Assembly (NCBI GenBank): GCA_036382575.1
Contig: DASVHL010000021.1
Span: 1-42,399, forward strand
Source of the DNA: UBA6022 sp036382575
GTDB lineage: Bacteria > Patescibacteriota > Saccharimonadia > Saccharimonadales > Saccharimonadaceae
DNA length: 42,399 nucleotides
Direction of reading: 5' to 3'
In this document: piece by piece, positions 22,537 through 31,628 of the stretch
How the letters are laid out: every line of letters begins with the position of its first letter
Position numbering within the stretch: position 1 is the first letter of the stretch
Position numbers and translations under genes: made by a program
Notes under the pieces: generated by a model
Database searches by the model: none
Seen by the model: the letters and a program-made list of their open reading frames with translations, nothing else
What the model was told of the DNA's origin: nothing

Positions 22537-23253
22537 TTATTTTGCTGAGCGCTTCACGTAGGCTTCAAGCGCAGCTTTTGCGGCTACCTGCTGGGCAGTC
22601 TGCTTGCTTGGGCCGCTTCCCTGGCCCATTAGCTTGTCACCGACAAAGACACCAAGTGTAAAGACCTTATCGTGATCCGGACCAACTTCTTCCAGTACTT
22701 TGTAAACAGGTGTTTGGTTATCGAGGCGCTGTGACACTTCCTGCAGGTGTGACTTTGGATCGCGCCAGCTGCCAGACTCTAAAATAGTCTCTAGCTTTGA
22801 CAAGATATGCTTCTGGATAAATGCCGCCGCATCATCATAGCCACGTTCCAGATAAATCGCACCGATCACCGCCTCGAAGGCGTTAGCGAGGATTTGCTGG
22901 CGGGCACGCGTGCTGCCGTTCTTTTCACCTTTACTCATACGTAGCAGTGATTCGTAGCCCAATTTGTCACCAGCCTCACCAATACTCTCGGTTCGCACCA
23001 ACGATGCGCGCCAGCTAGTGAGGATTCCTTCTGGTTCGCTATGATTACGGAATAGATAGTCTGTAACAACCAACTCCAGAACGGCATCGCCCAAGAATTC
23101 TAGACGCTCATTGTGCTCACTCACACTCTTCTTGTGCTCGTTTACATAGCTACGATGAGTCAAAGCTGTGATTAATAGTTCAATCTTAGTAAACTCAAAC
23201 CCGAGGTGCTCTCGGGCAAAATCTTGATACGGTGCAGTTTGCATGCCACTCAT
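22537..23253 (-). CDS. rnc: Ribonuclease III
   Basis: Double-strand-specific endoribonuclease for rRNA and mRNA processing. The catalytic signature NERLEFLGDAV is at 48-58, and the second acidic cluster in ANAFEAVIGAIYLE at 123-136 provides the metal-binding Glu. The dsRBD fills about 165-235. Length (238 aa) is normal. The start codon follows the stop of the Nudix gene without a gap, so the two are coupled in an rpmF-nusB-nudix-rnc run. Confidence 0.96.
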   Translation of the reverse strand: MSGMQTAPYQDFAREHLGFEFTKIELLITALTHRSYVNEHKKSVSEHNERLEFLGDAVLELVVTDYLFRNHSEPEGILTSWRASLVRTESIGEAGDKLGYESLLRMSKGEKNGSTRARQQILANAFEAVIGAIYLERGYDDAAAFIQKHILSKLETILESGSWRDPKSHLQEVSQRLDNQTPVYKVLEEVGPDHDKVFTLGVFVGDKLMGQGSGPSKQTAQQVAAKAALEAYVKRSAK

Positions 23254-23748
23254 TTATAAATTCTCCTGTCGGATTCGCTTCATGGCTAGTAGCATCAGCT
23301 TACCGATATCTTCGTACTCAATTTCATCGAGCGCATCATTAAACTTAAACCATTTGATACCGTTCATCCAATCTTCTTTTTGAATGGCATTCGTATCACC
23401 CTTGGCGCGAACCAAGTAAATCTGTGTCGTCATCAGGACTAATTTGTCGATACGGCGGTAGCGGAAATGAATCTTACCAAGCCAACCCAACACTTCAGTG
23501 TCATGCAGTCCTGCTTCTTCACCAATTTCACGCTTAGCGGTCTGCTGTGCTGTTTCACCCGGTTCAATATGACCCTTAGGAATCGTCCAGCGATCCTTGG
23601 CGTCCTGAATCAGGAGCACTTCGACGTTGTCGTCTTTGTCACGTCGAAAAACAATGCCGCCAGCAGTTGGCTCACGAACAATTTCCTGAATCGACGGCTT
23701 GTGCCGGTTAAAATATTTCTTAAATCGTTCAAACTTCGGATTTTGCAT
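23254..23748 (-). CDS. Nudix hydrolase
   Basis: Hydrolyses a nucleoside diphosphate linked to another group. The Nudix box is complete: GHIEPGE, then REIGEEAG, with the catalytic Glu residues present. The frame is open to 23766 via a TTG, but AAGGA seven nt before ATG 23748 supports the shorter 164-aa start. It overlaps the nusB end by 20 nt and abuts rnc. Placed with RNA-processing genes, it could act on RNA 5' ends or damaged nucleotides; the substrate is not determinable. Confidence 0.88.
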   Translation of the reverse strand: MQNPKFERFKKYFNRHKPSIQEIVREPTAGGIVFRRDKDDNVEVLLIQDAKDRWTIPKGHIEPGETAQQTAKREIGEEAGLHDTEVLGWLGKIHFRYRRIDKLVLMTTQIYLVRAKGDTNAIQKEDWMNGIKWFKFNDALDEIEYEDIGKLMLLAMKRIRQENL

Positions 23749-24190
23749 CGTCTGATTTTCCTTCAATAAGGTTACGGAATGCTGTTCCTAGAACACCGTT
23801 CACAAACTTACTTGAATTATCAGAACCAAAGGCTTTTGCGAGCTCAACAGCTTCATTAATGACCACTTTTGGTGGTACAATTTCCGCCAGGTGTAGTAGT
23901 TCGTAAAGTCCCATACGAAGAATCGTACGGTCGATACGTGCAATTTGCTCAATTGGCCAATCTGGAGCGATCGGCTGGATCGTCTCGTCAAGGCTCGCTT
24001 GCTGCTCAAGTACACCATGTGCCAATCGGCTGACAAATTCTTTGTCGTCGATTGCAGACTCGTAGCGCTCTAGATTACGATCAAGAATCTCGTCTAGGTT
24101 AACGGTCGCGTCCTCTGACTGAGTACGAAACTCAAATTCATAGAGACTTTGTAATGCAACGATACGTCCGAGGTGTCGGTTAGAAGCCAT
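23729..24190 (-). CDS. nusB: Transcription antitermination factor NusB
   Basis: All-helical RNA-binding protein that joins NusE (S10) on boxA of rRNA transcripts. The family pattern is clear across 153 residues: N-terminal RHLGRIVALQSLYEFEF, central IDRTILRMGLYEL, PPKVVINEAVELAK, and C-terminal SSKFVNGVLG. The length is normal. It lies between rpmF and the Nudix gene on the same strand. Confidence 0.95.
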   Translation of the reverse strand: MASNRHLGRIVALQSLYEFEFRTQSEDATVNLDEILDRNLERYESAIDDKEFVSRLAHGVLEQQASLDETIQPIAPDWPIEQIARIDRTILRMGLYELLHLAEIVPPKVVINEAVELAKAFGSDNSSKFVNGVLGTAFRNLIEGKSDDAKSEV

Positions 24191-24250
24191 AGCAATTGGT
24201 TCTTTCTGTTACTTAGGTTTGTGTAAGATACGTCTACGAAAGTAGATTAA

Positions 24251-24466
24251 TTATTTTGCTGCTTTTTTAGCGGCTGGCTTTTTTGGAGCTGCAGTCTTAG
24301 CTACTGATTTAACAGCTTCTACAAGTTTAACTTTACCAGTTTCGCGCTTTGTTGTACGAACTTTAACTGGTGAGCTACCGTTAACACGGCGCGCTAGGTT
24401 AAGCACGAGGTGGCTACGGCGAGTACCGGTTTTACGCGGGCTACTCTGTTTTTTTGGTTGTCCCAT
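24251..24466 (-). CDS. rpmF: Large ribosomal subunit protein bL32
   Basis: The N-terminal MGQPKKQSSPRKTGTRRSH matches the bL32 pattern (PK..S..R...RRSH). It lacks the zinc-binding cysteines, as in the cysteine-free form. A Lys/Ala/Pro-rich tail (residues about 57-71) is a lineage extension. A strong AAAGGAG ribosome site precedes the ATG. It heads the rpmF-nusB-nudix-rnc run. Confidence 0.8.
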   Translation of the reverse strand: MGQPKKQSSPRKTGTRRSHLVLNLARRVNGSSPVKVRTTKRETGKVKLVEAVKSVAKTAAPKKPAAKKAAK

Positions 24467-24509
24467 GGAAAGATCTCCTTTATAGGTTTTTTATACTAAA
24501 CTGGGAGCT

Positions 24510-24538
24510 ATTATATCGAACTTTCTCAGATTACTCAA
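24510..24538 (-). promoter_or_regulatory. rpmF operon promoter
   Basis: On the minus strand TTGAGT (24533-24538) and TATAAT (24510-24515) are 17 nt apart. It stands back to back with the 24546-24574 promoter, with only 7 nt between the -35 elements. Confidence 0.8.
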
Positions 24539-24545
24539 GGGTCTA

Positions 24546-24574
24546 TTGACTTTTATTAGCATTAGTGGTATAAT
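24546..24574 (+). promoter_or_regulatory. Promoter of the 24601 gene
   Basis: TTGACT (24546-24551), 17 nt, TATAAT (24569-24574). The leader is about 20 nt and carries AAGGAAA. Confidence 0.85.
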
Positions 24575-24600
24575 GATAGAATAAATAAGGAAATTATTTT

Positions 24601-25077
24601 ATGACAAACCACAATACACTTACCCGTAGCCGCGATCATCATAACCCCTTACATCTTACAAACAGAGGTCGCGCTGTTGCAGCTGCTGGCGCCCTTGTAT
24701 TGGGCGGGGTAGGTATCGGTATTATGGACAGCCAAAAGAGTGCTTCTCACTCTATCGAAACACAGGTTGATGAGCAGTCCATTCAAATAGAGCACCTGAT
24801 CGAAAAAGGTCCAGATGACCAAGCACTTTTTAGTTCTATCGAACAGGATGATATACCGAGCATAAAAATTGAACTTGCTACCTCAGACCTTAATAAAATT
24901 GATAACCTTGGCTTTGTCGCTAATCAAGACTTCGCCACGTGGAAAAGCGCCAAGTTGATTGAAGAAGAAGTCTTTAAGGAGACCGGCGGATCAATCCAAA
25001 AAGATCAAAAAATGATAACATGGCGCGATAATGAGTCGGGATTAATTCTAACCACTCGCTACGGCGCCGACAAATAG
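24601..25077 (+). CDS. Membrane-anchored or exported protein, 158 aa, unknown function
   Basis: An N-terminal polar, His/Arg-rich stretch, one Gly/Ala-rich membrane helix (about residues 27-44), then an acidic outer domain of about 110 residues with no recognised motif. Strong promoter and ribosome site. It ends four nt from the convergent end of leuS without a visible hairpin between. Confidence 0.65.
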   Translation: MTNHNTLTRSRDHHNPLHLTNRGRAVAAAGALVLGGVGIGIMDSQKSASHSIETQVDEQSIQIEHLIEKGPDDQALFSSIEQDDIPSIKIELATSDLNKIDNLGFVANQDFATWKSAKLIEEEVFKETGGSIQKDQKMITWRDNESGLILTTRYGADK

Positions 25078-25081
25078 TCTA

Positions 25082-27529
25082 CTAAACGACAATATTCACC
25101 AGCCGGCCAGGTACGTAAATTACCTTGGTCGGTTGTTTGTTTTCCAGGAACTTAACGACGTTTAGCTCGTTAAGCGCTTCTTGCTTGACATCGTCTTCAG
25201 ACGCGTCAGCTGCAACCGTTAACTTAGCGCGGAGCTTGCCATTTACCTGTACAATAATTGTCGCAGTGTCAGACACCAGGTAGGCATTATCCCAAGTTGG
25301 CCAGTTGTCGATATGGATCGTACTGTCATGACCCAGATCAGCCCATAGCTCCTCTGTGATGTGCGGCGCAAATGGTGACAGGACCTGCAGTAAGCTTTCG
25401 ATTGCAAACTTCCACGCGTCAGACTTGCCGATACCGTACTCTTCTTTAAGTTTGAAATACGTGTTCACCGCTTCCATCATGGTTGAAACGGCCGTATTGT
25501 ATTTGTCGTCTTCGATATCTTCGGTGATCTTTTTGGCGATTTTGTGCGCAACGGTCAGAATTGCTTTCGCACCAGCATCACTTAATGTCACATCACCTGC
25601 TTCGATATATTCCTGAGTCAGATTCCATACACGGCTAAGGAAACGGTACGTTCCTGGAACACCACGCGTATCCCATGGTGCATCAATATCGTATGGCGCG
25701 ATAAACATTTCGTAAACGCGTAGACTGTCGGCACCATAGCCGCTGTCCATAATTTCAAGTGGATCAATGACATTGCCCTTGCTCTTGCTCATCTTTTGGC
25801 CGTCTGGAGCCATAATATAGGCGTTATACAGCATACGTTTAAATGGCTCTGGATCAGGTACAAGGCCTTGTTTATAAAAGAACCGCATCCAGAATCGAGA
25901 GTACAACAAGTGAGCCACGGCGTGGTCGCCACCATTGTAGAAATCGACTGATTCCCAATAATTAGCTAGTTCTGGATCCCAAGCACGCTCATTATTGAAT
26001 GGATCAATGTAACGAATAAAGTACCAGCTGCTACAGGCATAGCCGTCGAGCGTATCTGTCTCACGCTTTGCTGGACCGCCGCAAGTTGGGCAAGTCGTAT
26101 TCACCCATTCATCGACGGATGCTAGTGCAGATGTCGCACCGCCCTTTGGTTTGAAGTCATCAATATCAGGTAGGATAACCGGCAACTGATCATCAGGTAC
26201 AGCCACTGCGCCGTGTTCTGGACAGTAAATAATAGGAATTGGCGCGCCCCAATAACGTTGACGGCTGATTAGCCAGTCACGCATTTTGTAGGTCGTCTTG
26301 GCACGGCCAGTTTGCTCTTGTTCTAACCAAGCAACAATTTCTTCGCGTGCTGCTTCGCTGCGCATGCCACTAAAATGACCGCTATTCGTCAGTACACCTT
26401 CGCCGTGATAATGCCCTACTTCATTACTGTCTTCTGGTTTTTCAACTACATCAATAATCGGAAGTTGAAACTTCTCGGCAAACGCAAAGTCGCGTTCGTC
26501 GTGTGCAGGTACTGCCATCAAGGCACCAGTACCGTAGCTAGCAAGAGCATAATCAGCCAACCAGATTTGCATCTTTTCACCCGTTGCCGGATTGATAGCA
26601 TGTGCGCCAGTAAAGACACCTGTCTTTTCACGAGATTCGTTCATGCGCTCAATTTCAGACTTACGAGCTGATTCAGCTATATAAGCTTCAACAGATTCGC
26701 GCGTATTACTATTGGCAAGTTCTTTTGCGAGTGGATGTTCTGGAGCGAGGACCAAGAATGTCGCACCGAATAATGTATCTGGTCGAGTCGTAAAGACCGT
26801 AATAATATCATCGTGGCCTTCGACCGTAAATTCAACTTCTGCACCTTGAGATTTACCGATCCAGTTCTTCTGCATCGTCTTGACCATTTCAGTCCAGTTC
26901 AGATCATCGGTTGCTTCGAGCATCTCATCTGCGTAAGCCGTAATACGGAAGAACCACTGCTTTAAGTTCTTCTTTGAAACTGGGTTACCACAGCGCCAAC
27001 ATTTACCACCTTCGACTTGTTCGTTAGCAAGGACTGTCTGGTCGGTTTCGCACCACCACTGCGGGCTTTCTTTTTGATAGGCTAAGTCATTTTTATATAG
27101 CTGATTAAAAATCCACTGTGTCCAGCGATAGTATTCAGGATCAGCTGTGCTGATTTCTTTCGTCCAGTCGTAGCTGTAGCCTAAACGCTTGAGCTGCTTA
27201 ATAAAGTTCGCCTTGGCTTCGTCATGCGCTTCACGAGGTTTTTTGCCAATTTTAATGGCATAGTTTTCTACTGGCAAACCAAATGAATCCCAGCCAATTG
27301 GGTGATACGCGTTAAATCCCTGCTGTCGCTTGGCACGGACTTTAATATCACTAAACTGAAATGTTCGGCCGTGACCAATGTGAATACCAGCCCCGGTAAT
27401 ACCCGGCAGCATACTAAATCCAAGATATTTTGGTCGTGAATGGTCATGCAAGTCAACCGTGTAGGTGCCATCTTGCTCCCACTTGGCTTGCCACTTTGCT
27501 TCGATATCGATTGGATTATAGCGCTTCAT
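25082..27529 (-). CDS. leuS: Leucine--tRNA ligase
   Basis: Class I aminoacyl-tRNA synthetase that charges tRNA-Leu. HIGH is at residues 50-53, the zinc-domain cysteines follow (CWRCG and later CPTCGG), the CP1 editing domain carries FTTRPDTLFGAT, and KMSKSKGN closes the active site near residue 577. The 815-residue length is normal and complete. AGTATA (minus -10 TATACT, 27539-27544) ends nine nt before the ATG and no Shine-Dalgarno is visible, so even this housekeeping gene seems to be leaderless. Confidence 0.97.
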   Translation of the reverse strand: MKRYNPIDIEAKWQAKWEQDGTYTVDLHDHSRPKYLGFSMLPGITGAGIHIGHGRTFQFSDIKVRAKRQQGFNAYHPIGWDSFGLPVENYAIKIGKKPREAHDEAKANFIKQLKRLGYSYDWTKEISTADPEYYRWTQWIFNQLYKNDLAYQKESPQWWCETDQTVLANEQVEGGKCWRCGNPVSKKNLKQWFFRITAYADEMLEATDDLNWTEMVKTMQKNWIGKSQGAEVEFTVEGHDDIITVFTTRPDTLFGATFLVLAPEHPLAKELANSNTRESVEAYIAESARKSEIERMNESREKTGVFTGAHAINPATGEKMQIWLADYALASYGTGALMAVPAHDERDFAFAEKFQLPIIDVVEKPEDSNEVGHYHGEGVLTNSGHFSGMRSEAAREEIVAWLEQEQTGRAKTTYKMRDWLISRQRYWGAPIPIIYCPEHGAVAVPDDQLPVILPDIDDFKPKGGATSALASVDEWVNTTCPTCGGPAKRETDTLDGYACSSWYFIRYIDPFNNERAWDPELANYWESVDFYNGGDHAVAHLLYSRFWMRFFYKQGLVPDPEPFKRMLYNAYIMAPDGQKMSKSKGNVIDPLEIMDSGYGADSLRVYEMFIAPYDIDAPWDTRGVPGTYRFLSRVWNLTQEYIEAGDVTLSDAGAKAILTVAHKIAKKITEDIEDDKYNTAVSTMMEAVNTYFKLKEEYGIGKSDAWKFAIESLLQVLSPFAPHITEELWADLGHDSTIHIDNWPTWDNAYLVSDTATIIVQVNGKLRAKLTVAADASEDDVKQEALNELNVVKFLENKQPTKVIYVPGRLVNIVV

Positions 27530-27562
27530 ACATCTGGTAGTATAACAAACTTTATGCCTCTG

Positions 27563-28591
27563 TTACAGAGTAGCCGCTGATAGCAAGAGCTCTTGAACAT
27601 CCTTTTGCAGCTGCTCAAGCGTCGTTGCGTCAGTTGGCGTCACGACATTTACTGGCTGATTAAACCTCGGCACGACCGTTAGACTGGTGGTTTTTTGCTT
27701 ATCACTCGCAACTATCTTAGTAATATGATGTGTCCAATTATTAACCCATAGCTCTACCGGTGTATTTTGATTCATCTTCTGGCCCGATGCGCTCTCACCT
27801 ACATTGAGGCTAAAGTTTTTATCACAAGCACGAAGTATTTTATAGATTGTGGTCTTTTGGAATGCAATTGAAAAACTGTGTGCTTTTGTTTGATCAATAT
27901 TCATCAAATATCCTAAACTGCCATCTTTGCTACCGAGTGATTTATCGATGACGATAAATGGATACTTTTTATATATATCAACAACTTCTGATTTTAGTTT
28001 TGAATCACCTTGAGCTTTTTTAAACGTCTCGCCAATACAGCGCTGCGCCGTCGCAACTTCAAGGCTGTATGATTTTAGATCTTCACTACTGATTTTGATC
28101 CATTTGTCATTTATCTTAGCGACAATTTTATCAAACAGCGGTTGGGATGTAGCTGGTACGGCTTTACGATAATTCTGCACCAATTCATCAATATTCTTAA
28201 CTTTGAAATAAATATCACCCTTGTCATTAAGTAGCCCACTGCCATCTAACGTATATTTTTTCCCAAGAGACACTATTGTTAATTTCAAATCAGCATTTCC
28301 GCCCTTAATCGCAGCGCCACCGTTAAACTCTACGGTGATATCACTGCCAGCTTTCGCTACATAGCTACCCTTATACGCTACCGACTGGGCATTAAGCGCA
28401 TTCATAATCCCATCGGAAACAACCTTTTTAGGATTTTGATACCAGTAACTATATATTAGGGCTAAAACAATCAGCAGAATAATAAGACCAACACCGCCGA
28501 ACAAGAATATTTTATTGCGGCGCGGCATTTGATGAACTCGTTGACGTAGTGTCAATCGAGAAGCTTGTGATGGGGTTACTGGATCGTTCAT
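27563..28591 (-). CDS. Membrane-anchored extracytoplasmic protein, 342 aa, unknown function
   Basis: A cytoplasmic basic N-terminus, one membrane helix (about 28-48), then an outside domain of about 290 residues dominated by amphipathic strands and long helices, with two cysteines that could pair. The pattern recalls lipid-binding LolA/LppX-type folds, but I cannot confirm that. The protein at 9438-10745 has the same topology. GGGAGG lies 10 nt before the ATG. Its neighbour is a MurF-like ligase, consistent with an envelope role. Confidence 0.75.
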   Translation of the reverse strand: MNDPVTPSQASRLTLRQRVHQMPRRNKIFLFGGVGLIILLIVLALIYSYWYQNPKKVVSDGIMNALNAQSVAYKGSYVAKAGSDITVEFNGGAAIKGGNADLKLTIVSLGKKYTLDGSGLLNDKGDIYFKVKNIDELVQNYRKAVPATSQPLFDKIVAKINDKWIKISSEDLKSYSLEVATAQRCIGETFKKAQGDSKLKSEVVDIYKKYPFIVIDKSLGSKDGSLGYLMNIDQTKAHSFSIAFQKTTIYKILRACDKNFSLNVGESASGQKMNQNTPVELWVNNWTHHITKIVASDKQKTTSLTVVPRFNQPVNVVTPTDATTLEQLQKDVQELLLSAATL

Positions 28592-28659
28592 AATCTACCG
28601 TCCTCCCTGTAAAAAGTCATTTTACTATCTATATCTAGAGTAGCATATTTTACAGCAGT

Positions 28660-29952
28660 CTAGGAGACGCGGGCAAAGAATTCAGATTTGGTTTTCAGCC
28701 ATTCTGGCGACTGACGAACAAGCTGATTACTATCTTCCATCGCGCAGATAATTTTAACGGCTTCTTCGGCATAAATACCACCTTGTGAACCCTTAACCAA
28801 CGTCACCGCACCCTCTTCGAGGACGCTATGCACAAACGTACCAGCATCAATAGCATTTTTAAAACTACGCACCTGGCAGCCACGCATGCGAGCCGCAGGG
28901 GCTAGATACGCTTCAGACTGTTCACCGATTGTGACTACCCACGCCAAGAGACTTGGGTCACACATTTGGCCGATTTTTTCATGCTCTTCCTTTGATGATG
29001 CGCCCAGTTCATTCATGTCACCTAATACCGCAATGCGCTGACCAGTCGGCATACTGTACAGCATCTGCAAAGCAGCGCTAGCAGCTACAGGACTTGAGTT
29101 ATATGTATCATCCAGAATTGTTGACTTCATTTGACCGCGAAGCATGTTCATACGGCCAGACACGGGGCGAATCAGCTTGAGGCCAGTCGTAATTTCAGCC
29201 GCAGTCACACCCATTTTAATCGCAACAGCGACGGCGCCCATGACCGGGCGGAGACTGTGCTCACCAATAACCTTAATTTCTGCCATAAATGGATCGTACT
29301 CGGGCGTAATCACTTGTCCAGTGTGGCCTTTTTCTGGTGTAAAGTCTTGAGTCTCAAATCGATATTCAGCTACACCAGTCGTGCCGTAGGTGTCGATATT
29401 GGGGTTTGTTAAAAATTCAGCGTATTTACCATCAATATCATCACGATTAATAATCGCGATTTCTGACATATTAGCCGCGCCTAATTCTTCTTTGGCGACT
29501 GTATCAATATCCTTAAAGAATTCCATGTGTTCAGGAGTGACTGCTGTCACTACACCAATGTATGGGCGGAGGTATTTTGCAAAATGGGCGATATCGCCTG
29601 GACTGTCCGCACCGAGCTCCTGAATGATCACATCAGTACCTGATGGCATTTTAATACGCTCTTTGGCTGCACGGAATACAGAAACCCAAGCCCCAATACT
29701 TTTAACATTTTCAGGATATTCTATGCCCAAAATCGCAAGTGGCGCACTCATGTGTGTGTTGTGATTACCTTCATGTAGGGCTACACGGTATCGCTGGGAT
29801 AATAATGTAGCAATAGCACGCTTAGTGCTCGTCTTGCCAACACTTCCTGCAACGACAATTAATTTCACATCAGGATGTTTTCGGAAGAATTTGCGAACAT
29901 AACGTTCAAGTTGCGATTGAATGATCATTTTAAACATAGTTATGTCTATCAT
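28660..29952 (-). CDS. murF: MurF-like UDP-N-acetylmuramoyl-tripeptide--D-Ala-D-Ala ligase
   Basis: Mur ligase that would add D-Ala-D-Ala (or another group) to the peptidoglycan precursor in the cytoplasm. The ATP site GSVGKTSTK is at 36-44 (from the first Met), HNTHMSAPLAIL matches the MurF substrate region, followed by EHMEFF, and SGRMNMLRG with DDTYNSSP mark the C-terminal domain. At 430 aa it is a little short because the N-terminal UDP-binding domain is reduced. The start is uncertain: 29952, 29937 and 29928 all have ATG, and TATGAT ten nt before 29937 favours that one as a leaderless start. A related Mur-type ligase with another substrate is possible. Confidence 0.85.
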   Translation of the reverse strand: MIDITMFKMIIQSQLERYVRKFFRKHPDVKLIVVAGSVGKTSTKRAIATLLSQRYRVALHEGNHNTHMSAPLAILGIEYPENVKSIGAWVSVFRAAKERIKMPSGTDVIIQELGADSPGDIAHFAKYLRPYIGVVTAVTPEHMEFFKDIDTVAKEELGAANMSEIAIINRDDIDGKYAEFLTNPNIDTYGTTGVAEYRFETQDFTPEKGHTGQVITPEYDPFMAEIKVIGEHSLRPVMGAVAVAIKMGVTAAEITTGLKLIRPVSGRMNMLRGQMKSTILDDTYNSSPVAASAALQMLYSMPTGQRIAVLGDMNELGASSKEEHEKIGQMCDPSLLAWVVTIGEQSEAYLAPAARMRGCQVRSFKNAIDAGTFVHSVLEEGAVTLVKGSQGGIYAEEAVKIICAMEDSNQLVRQSPEWLKTKSEFFARVS

Positions 29953-30068
29953 AAACCATTACCGCAACTAATTAAACGTGAGAGAGATTTGCTTTTCGTT
30001 CTTTTGAACTCATCGGCATAGATACACATCTATGGAAGCGTTTTAACAAGTCGATTAGAAAGTGGGTT

Positions 30069-30101
30069 GGGGCGGCTGGTCTATCATTAGATCGCCGCCC
30101 C
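30069..30101. terminator. 3' hairpin after the 30112 gene
   Basis: GGGGCGGC (30069-30076) pairs with GCCGCCCC (30094-30101), with an inner TCTA/TAGA stem. No T-tract on the minus strand. Confidence 0.7.
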
Positions 30102-30111
30102 TTTCCCTTGA

Positions 30112-30522
30112 CTAGCGCCGGCCTGGAATAAGCCTGCTGACTGAACCGCTAGACGAACCGTAGTATTCGAGCGAGAAGCCACCGTCCCATTCGAACGACT
30201 CTTTGATCAAGTCTAGAACGGCTTTTTCTGTATCTCGTGGTGCAGGCATCCAATCGAATGAAATGCTCATGAAGCCATAAGCGGTATACACAAAGCTAAC
30301 ACCACTAATTTCTAGGAAACGATCCAGTGTTGCTTCAGTTGCCTTATCGATAGGCCCAAGCACCGTGTTTTGATCAGAGTCCATTTGACCAGTTTGACCA
30401 TTTTTATTCTTCCAACCAGGCAACTCACACAGTGACGCTGTCTCACTGGAAGACTTGAACCAAAACGTCCAATGGTTTCCTCGTTTTGCAAATGTCATTT
30501 CGCCGTCAGACATAAGCCCCAT
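30112..30522 (-). CDS. Hypothetical protein, 136 aa
   Basis: A soluble protein rich in Trp, Phe, Ser and Gly with no signal peptide; the C-terminus is Gly/Ser-rich and ends in Arg-Arg. I recognise no family. Two ATGs compete: 30522, which follows AAGAAAGC, and the next one (MSDGE). It has a near-perfect promoter, a leader of about 55 nt and its own 3' hairpin, placing it with the other strong single genes of this window. Confidence 0.6.
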   Translation of the reverse strand: MGLMSDGEMTFAKRGNHWTFWFKSSSETASLCELPGWKNKNGQTGQMDSDQNTVLGPIDKATEATLDRFLEISGVSFVYTAYGFMSISFDWMPAPRDTEKAVLDLIKESFEWDGGFSLEYYGSSSGSVSRLIPGRR

Positions 30523-30583
30523 GCTTTCTTGTAGTCGACTTGTTAAGGGTTACTCACAATTTTTCATCATGGTTAACTCAAAA

Positions 30584-30612
30584 ATTATACAATTTATATA
30601 AAAATAAGTCAA
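30584..30612 (-). promoter_or_regulatory. Near-consensus promoter of the 30112 gene
   Basis: On the minus strand TTGACT (30607-30612) and TATAAT (30584-30589) are exactly 17 nt apart. Confidence 0.85.
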
Positions 30613-30636
30613 ACATTAAAAGAAGGTTTCAGCTGA

Positions 30637-30666
30637 AATAATATCGCCCCGAAAGGCGATATTATT
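30637..30666 (-). terminator. Terminator of the DUF4389 gene
   Basis: A perfect 12-bp stem, AATAATATCGCC (30637-30648) with GGCGATATTATT (30655-30666), and a 6-nt loop. Confidence 0.8.
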
Positions 30667-30685
30667 AGAATATTTCATCGATGAA

Positions 30686-31327
30686 TTACTTCAGGCTAAA
30701 CGGAGGATACTGGTCAGTCGTAAGCAGAAATGCGTAGGCAGTCACGCGGAAATTCCATCGAAATACACCAGTGACAAACTCGAACATTCCCTTTGGATAA
30801 TGGCCAGTAAACAGGATTGCAAACCAAGCAACAATTGTTACAAACATTGCAGCAACTGTTAACACGAATAGCACGATGTAGTGCGGAATCGCCAGGAACC
30901 ATTTTACCAATGGCATCCAGCGCCTAAGATCTTTTTTGACGTCTGGATAGTCCAGCTCCAACTTAACTGATTGTTTGTCAACAGTAGACGGATAACGATC
31001 AGTAAGCAGGAAAAGGTATGCAGCTACACGCATCGAGAATCGATTCAATTCTAGATTAAAATCGAACCACCAGCGTGGATAAAGCTGTCGGAACAAAATC
31101 ATCAGTGCAGTAGCGGCAAATAGTCCAGCAACGATACCACCGCCGTTCATTGTCATCTCTTTTCCCGATTCAGTCGTAAAATCTTCACTTCCAGTTGCCG
31201 TCAACAGACCGATAATAACAAGGATTGGAAGTGCCCAAATAACACGGAAAAAGGTTGTTAAACGATCAAGCTTTTTAGGATAATCGATATCGAGACTTGC
31301 TGGATATGATTTTGATTTTACTGCCAT
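30686..31327 (-). CDS. DUF4389 membrane protein
   Basis: A 213-residue membrane protein with two halves that resemble each other: each ends in an amphipathic segment of the form FN.R..AY.FLLTD.YP (about 88-112 and 193-210), typical of DUF4389. Helices are at about 25-44, 68-85, 143-165 and 170-190. The biochemical role of the family is unknown. GGAGG seven nt before the ATG supports the start. Confidence 0.8.
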   Translation of the reverse strand: MAVKSKSYPASLDIDYPKKLDRLTTFFRVIWALPILVIIGLLTATGSEDFTTESGKEMTMNGGGIVAGLFAATALMILFRQLYPRWWFDFNLELNRFSMRVAAYLFLLTDRYPSTVDKQSVKLELDYPDVKKDLRRWMPLVKWFLAIPHYIVLFVLTVAAMFVTIVAWFAILFTGHYPKGMFEFVTGVFRWNFRVTAYAFLLTTDQYPPFSLK

Positions 31328-31418
31328 TACAATTGCCTCCTTGGACTAATGTAGTGTGTTACATTTTTAATTGTCGTTATCCGACGCTTTCAGTGTAACA
31401 TAAGCACTACCCTCTCGT

Positions 31419-31625
31419 TCAGTTAGCTCGATATTCCAGGATATCTCCTGGCTGGCAGTCAAGTGCCCTGCAAATAGCCTCTAGTGTCGACAAACGAATT
31501 GCCTTCGCTTTTCCGTTCTTAAGAATAGATAGATTCGCCATTGTAATGCCAACTTTTTCAGTCAATTCCGTTACGCTCATTTTGCGTTTCGCTAGCATGA
31601 CGTCGATAGTAATGATAATAGCCAT
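31419..31625 (-). CDS. Xre-family HTH transcriptional regulator, small YozG type
   Basis: A 68-residue DNA-binding protein that is almost entirely one Cro/C1 helix-turn-helix: LAKRKMSVTELTEKVGIT followed by LSILKNGKAKAIRLSTLEAIC and the closing CQPGDIL. Its gene follows the DUF2975 gene after 3 nt. This pair is a widespread two-gene unit in which the membrane protein and the regulator are co-expressed; the signal is unknown. Confidence 0.9.
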   Translation of the reverse strand: MAIIITIDVMLAKRKMSVTELTEKVGITMANLSILKNGKAKAIRLSTLEAICRALDCQPGDILEYRAN

Positions 31626-31628
31626 AAT

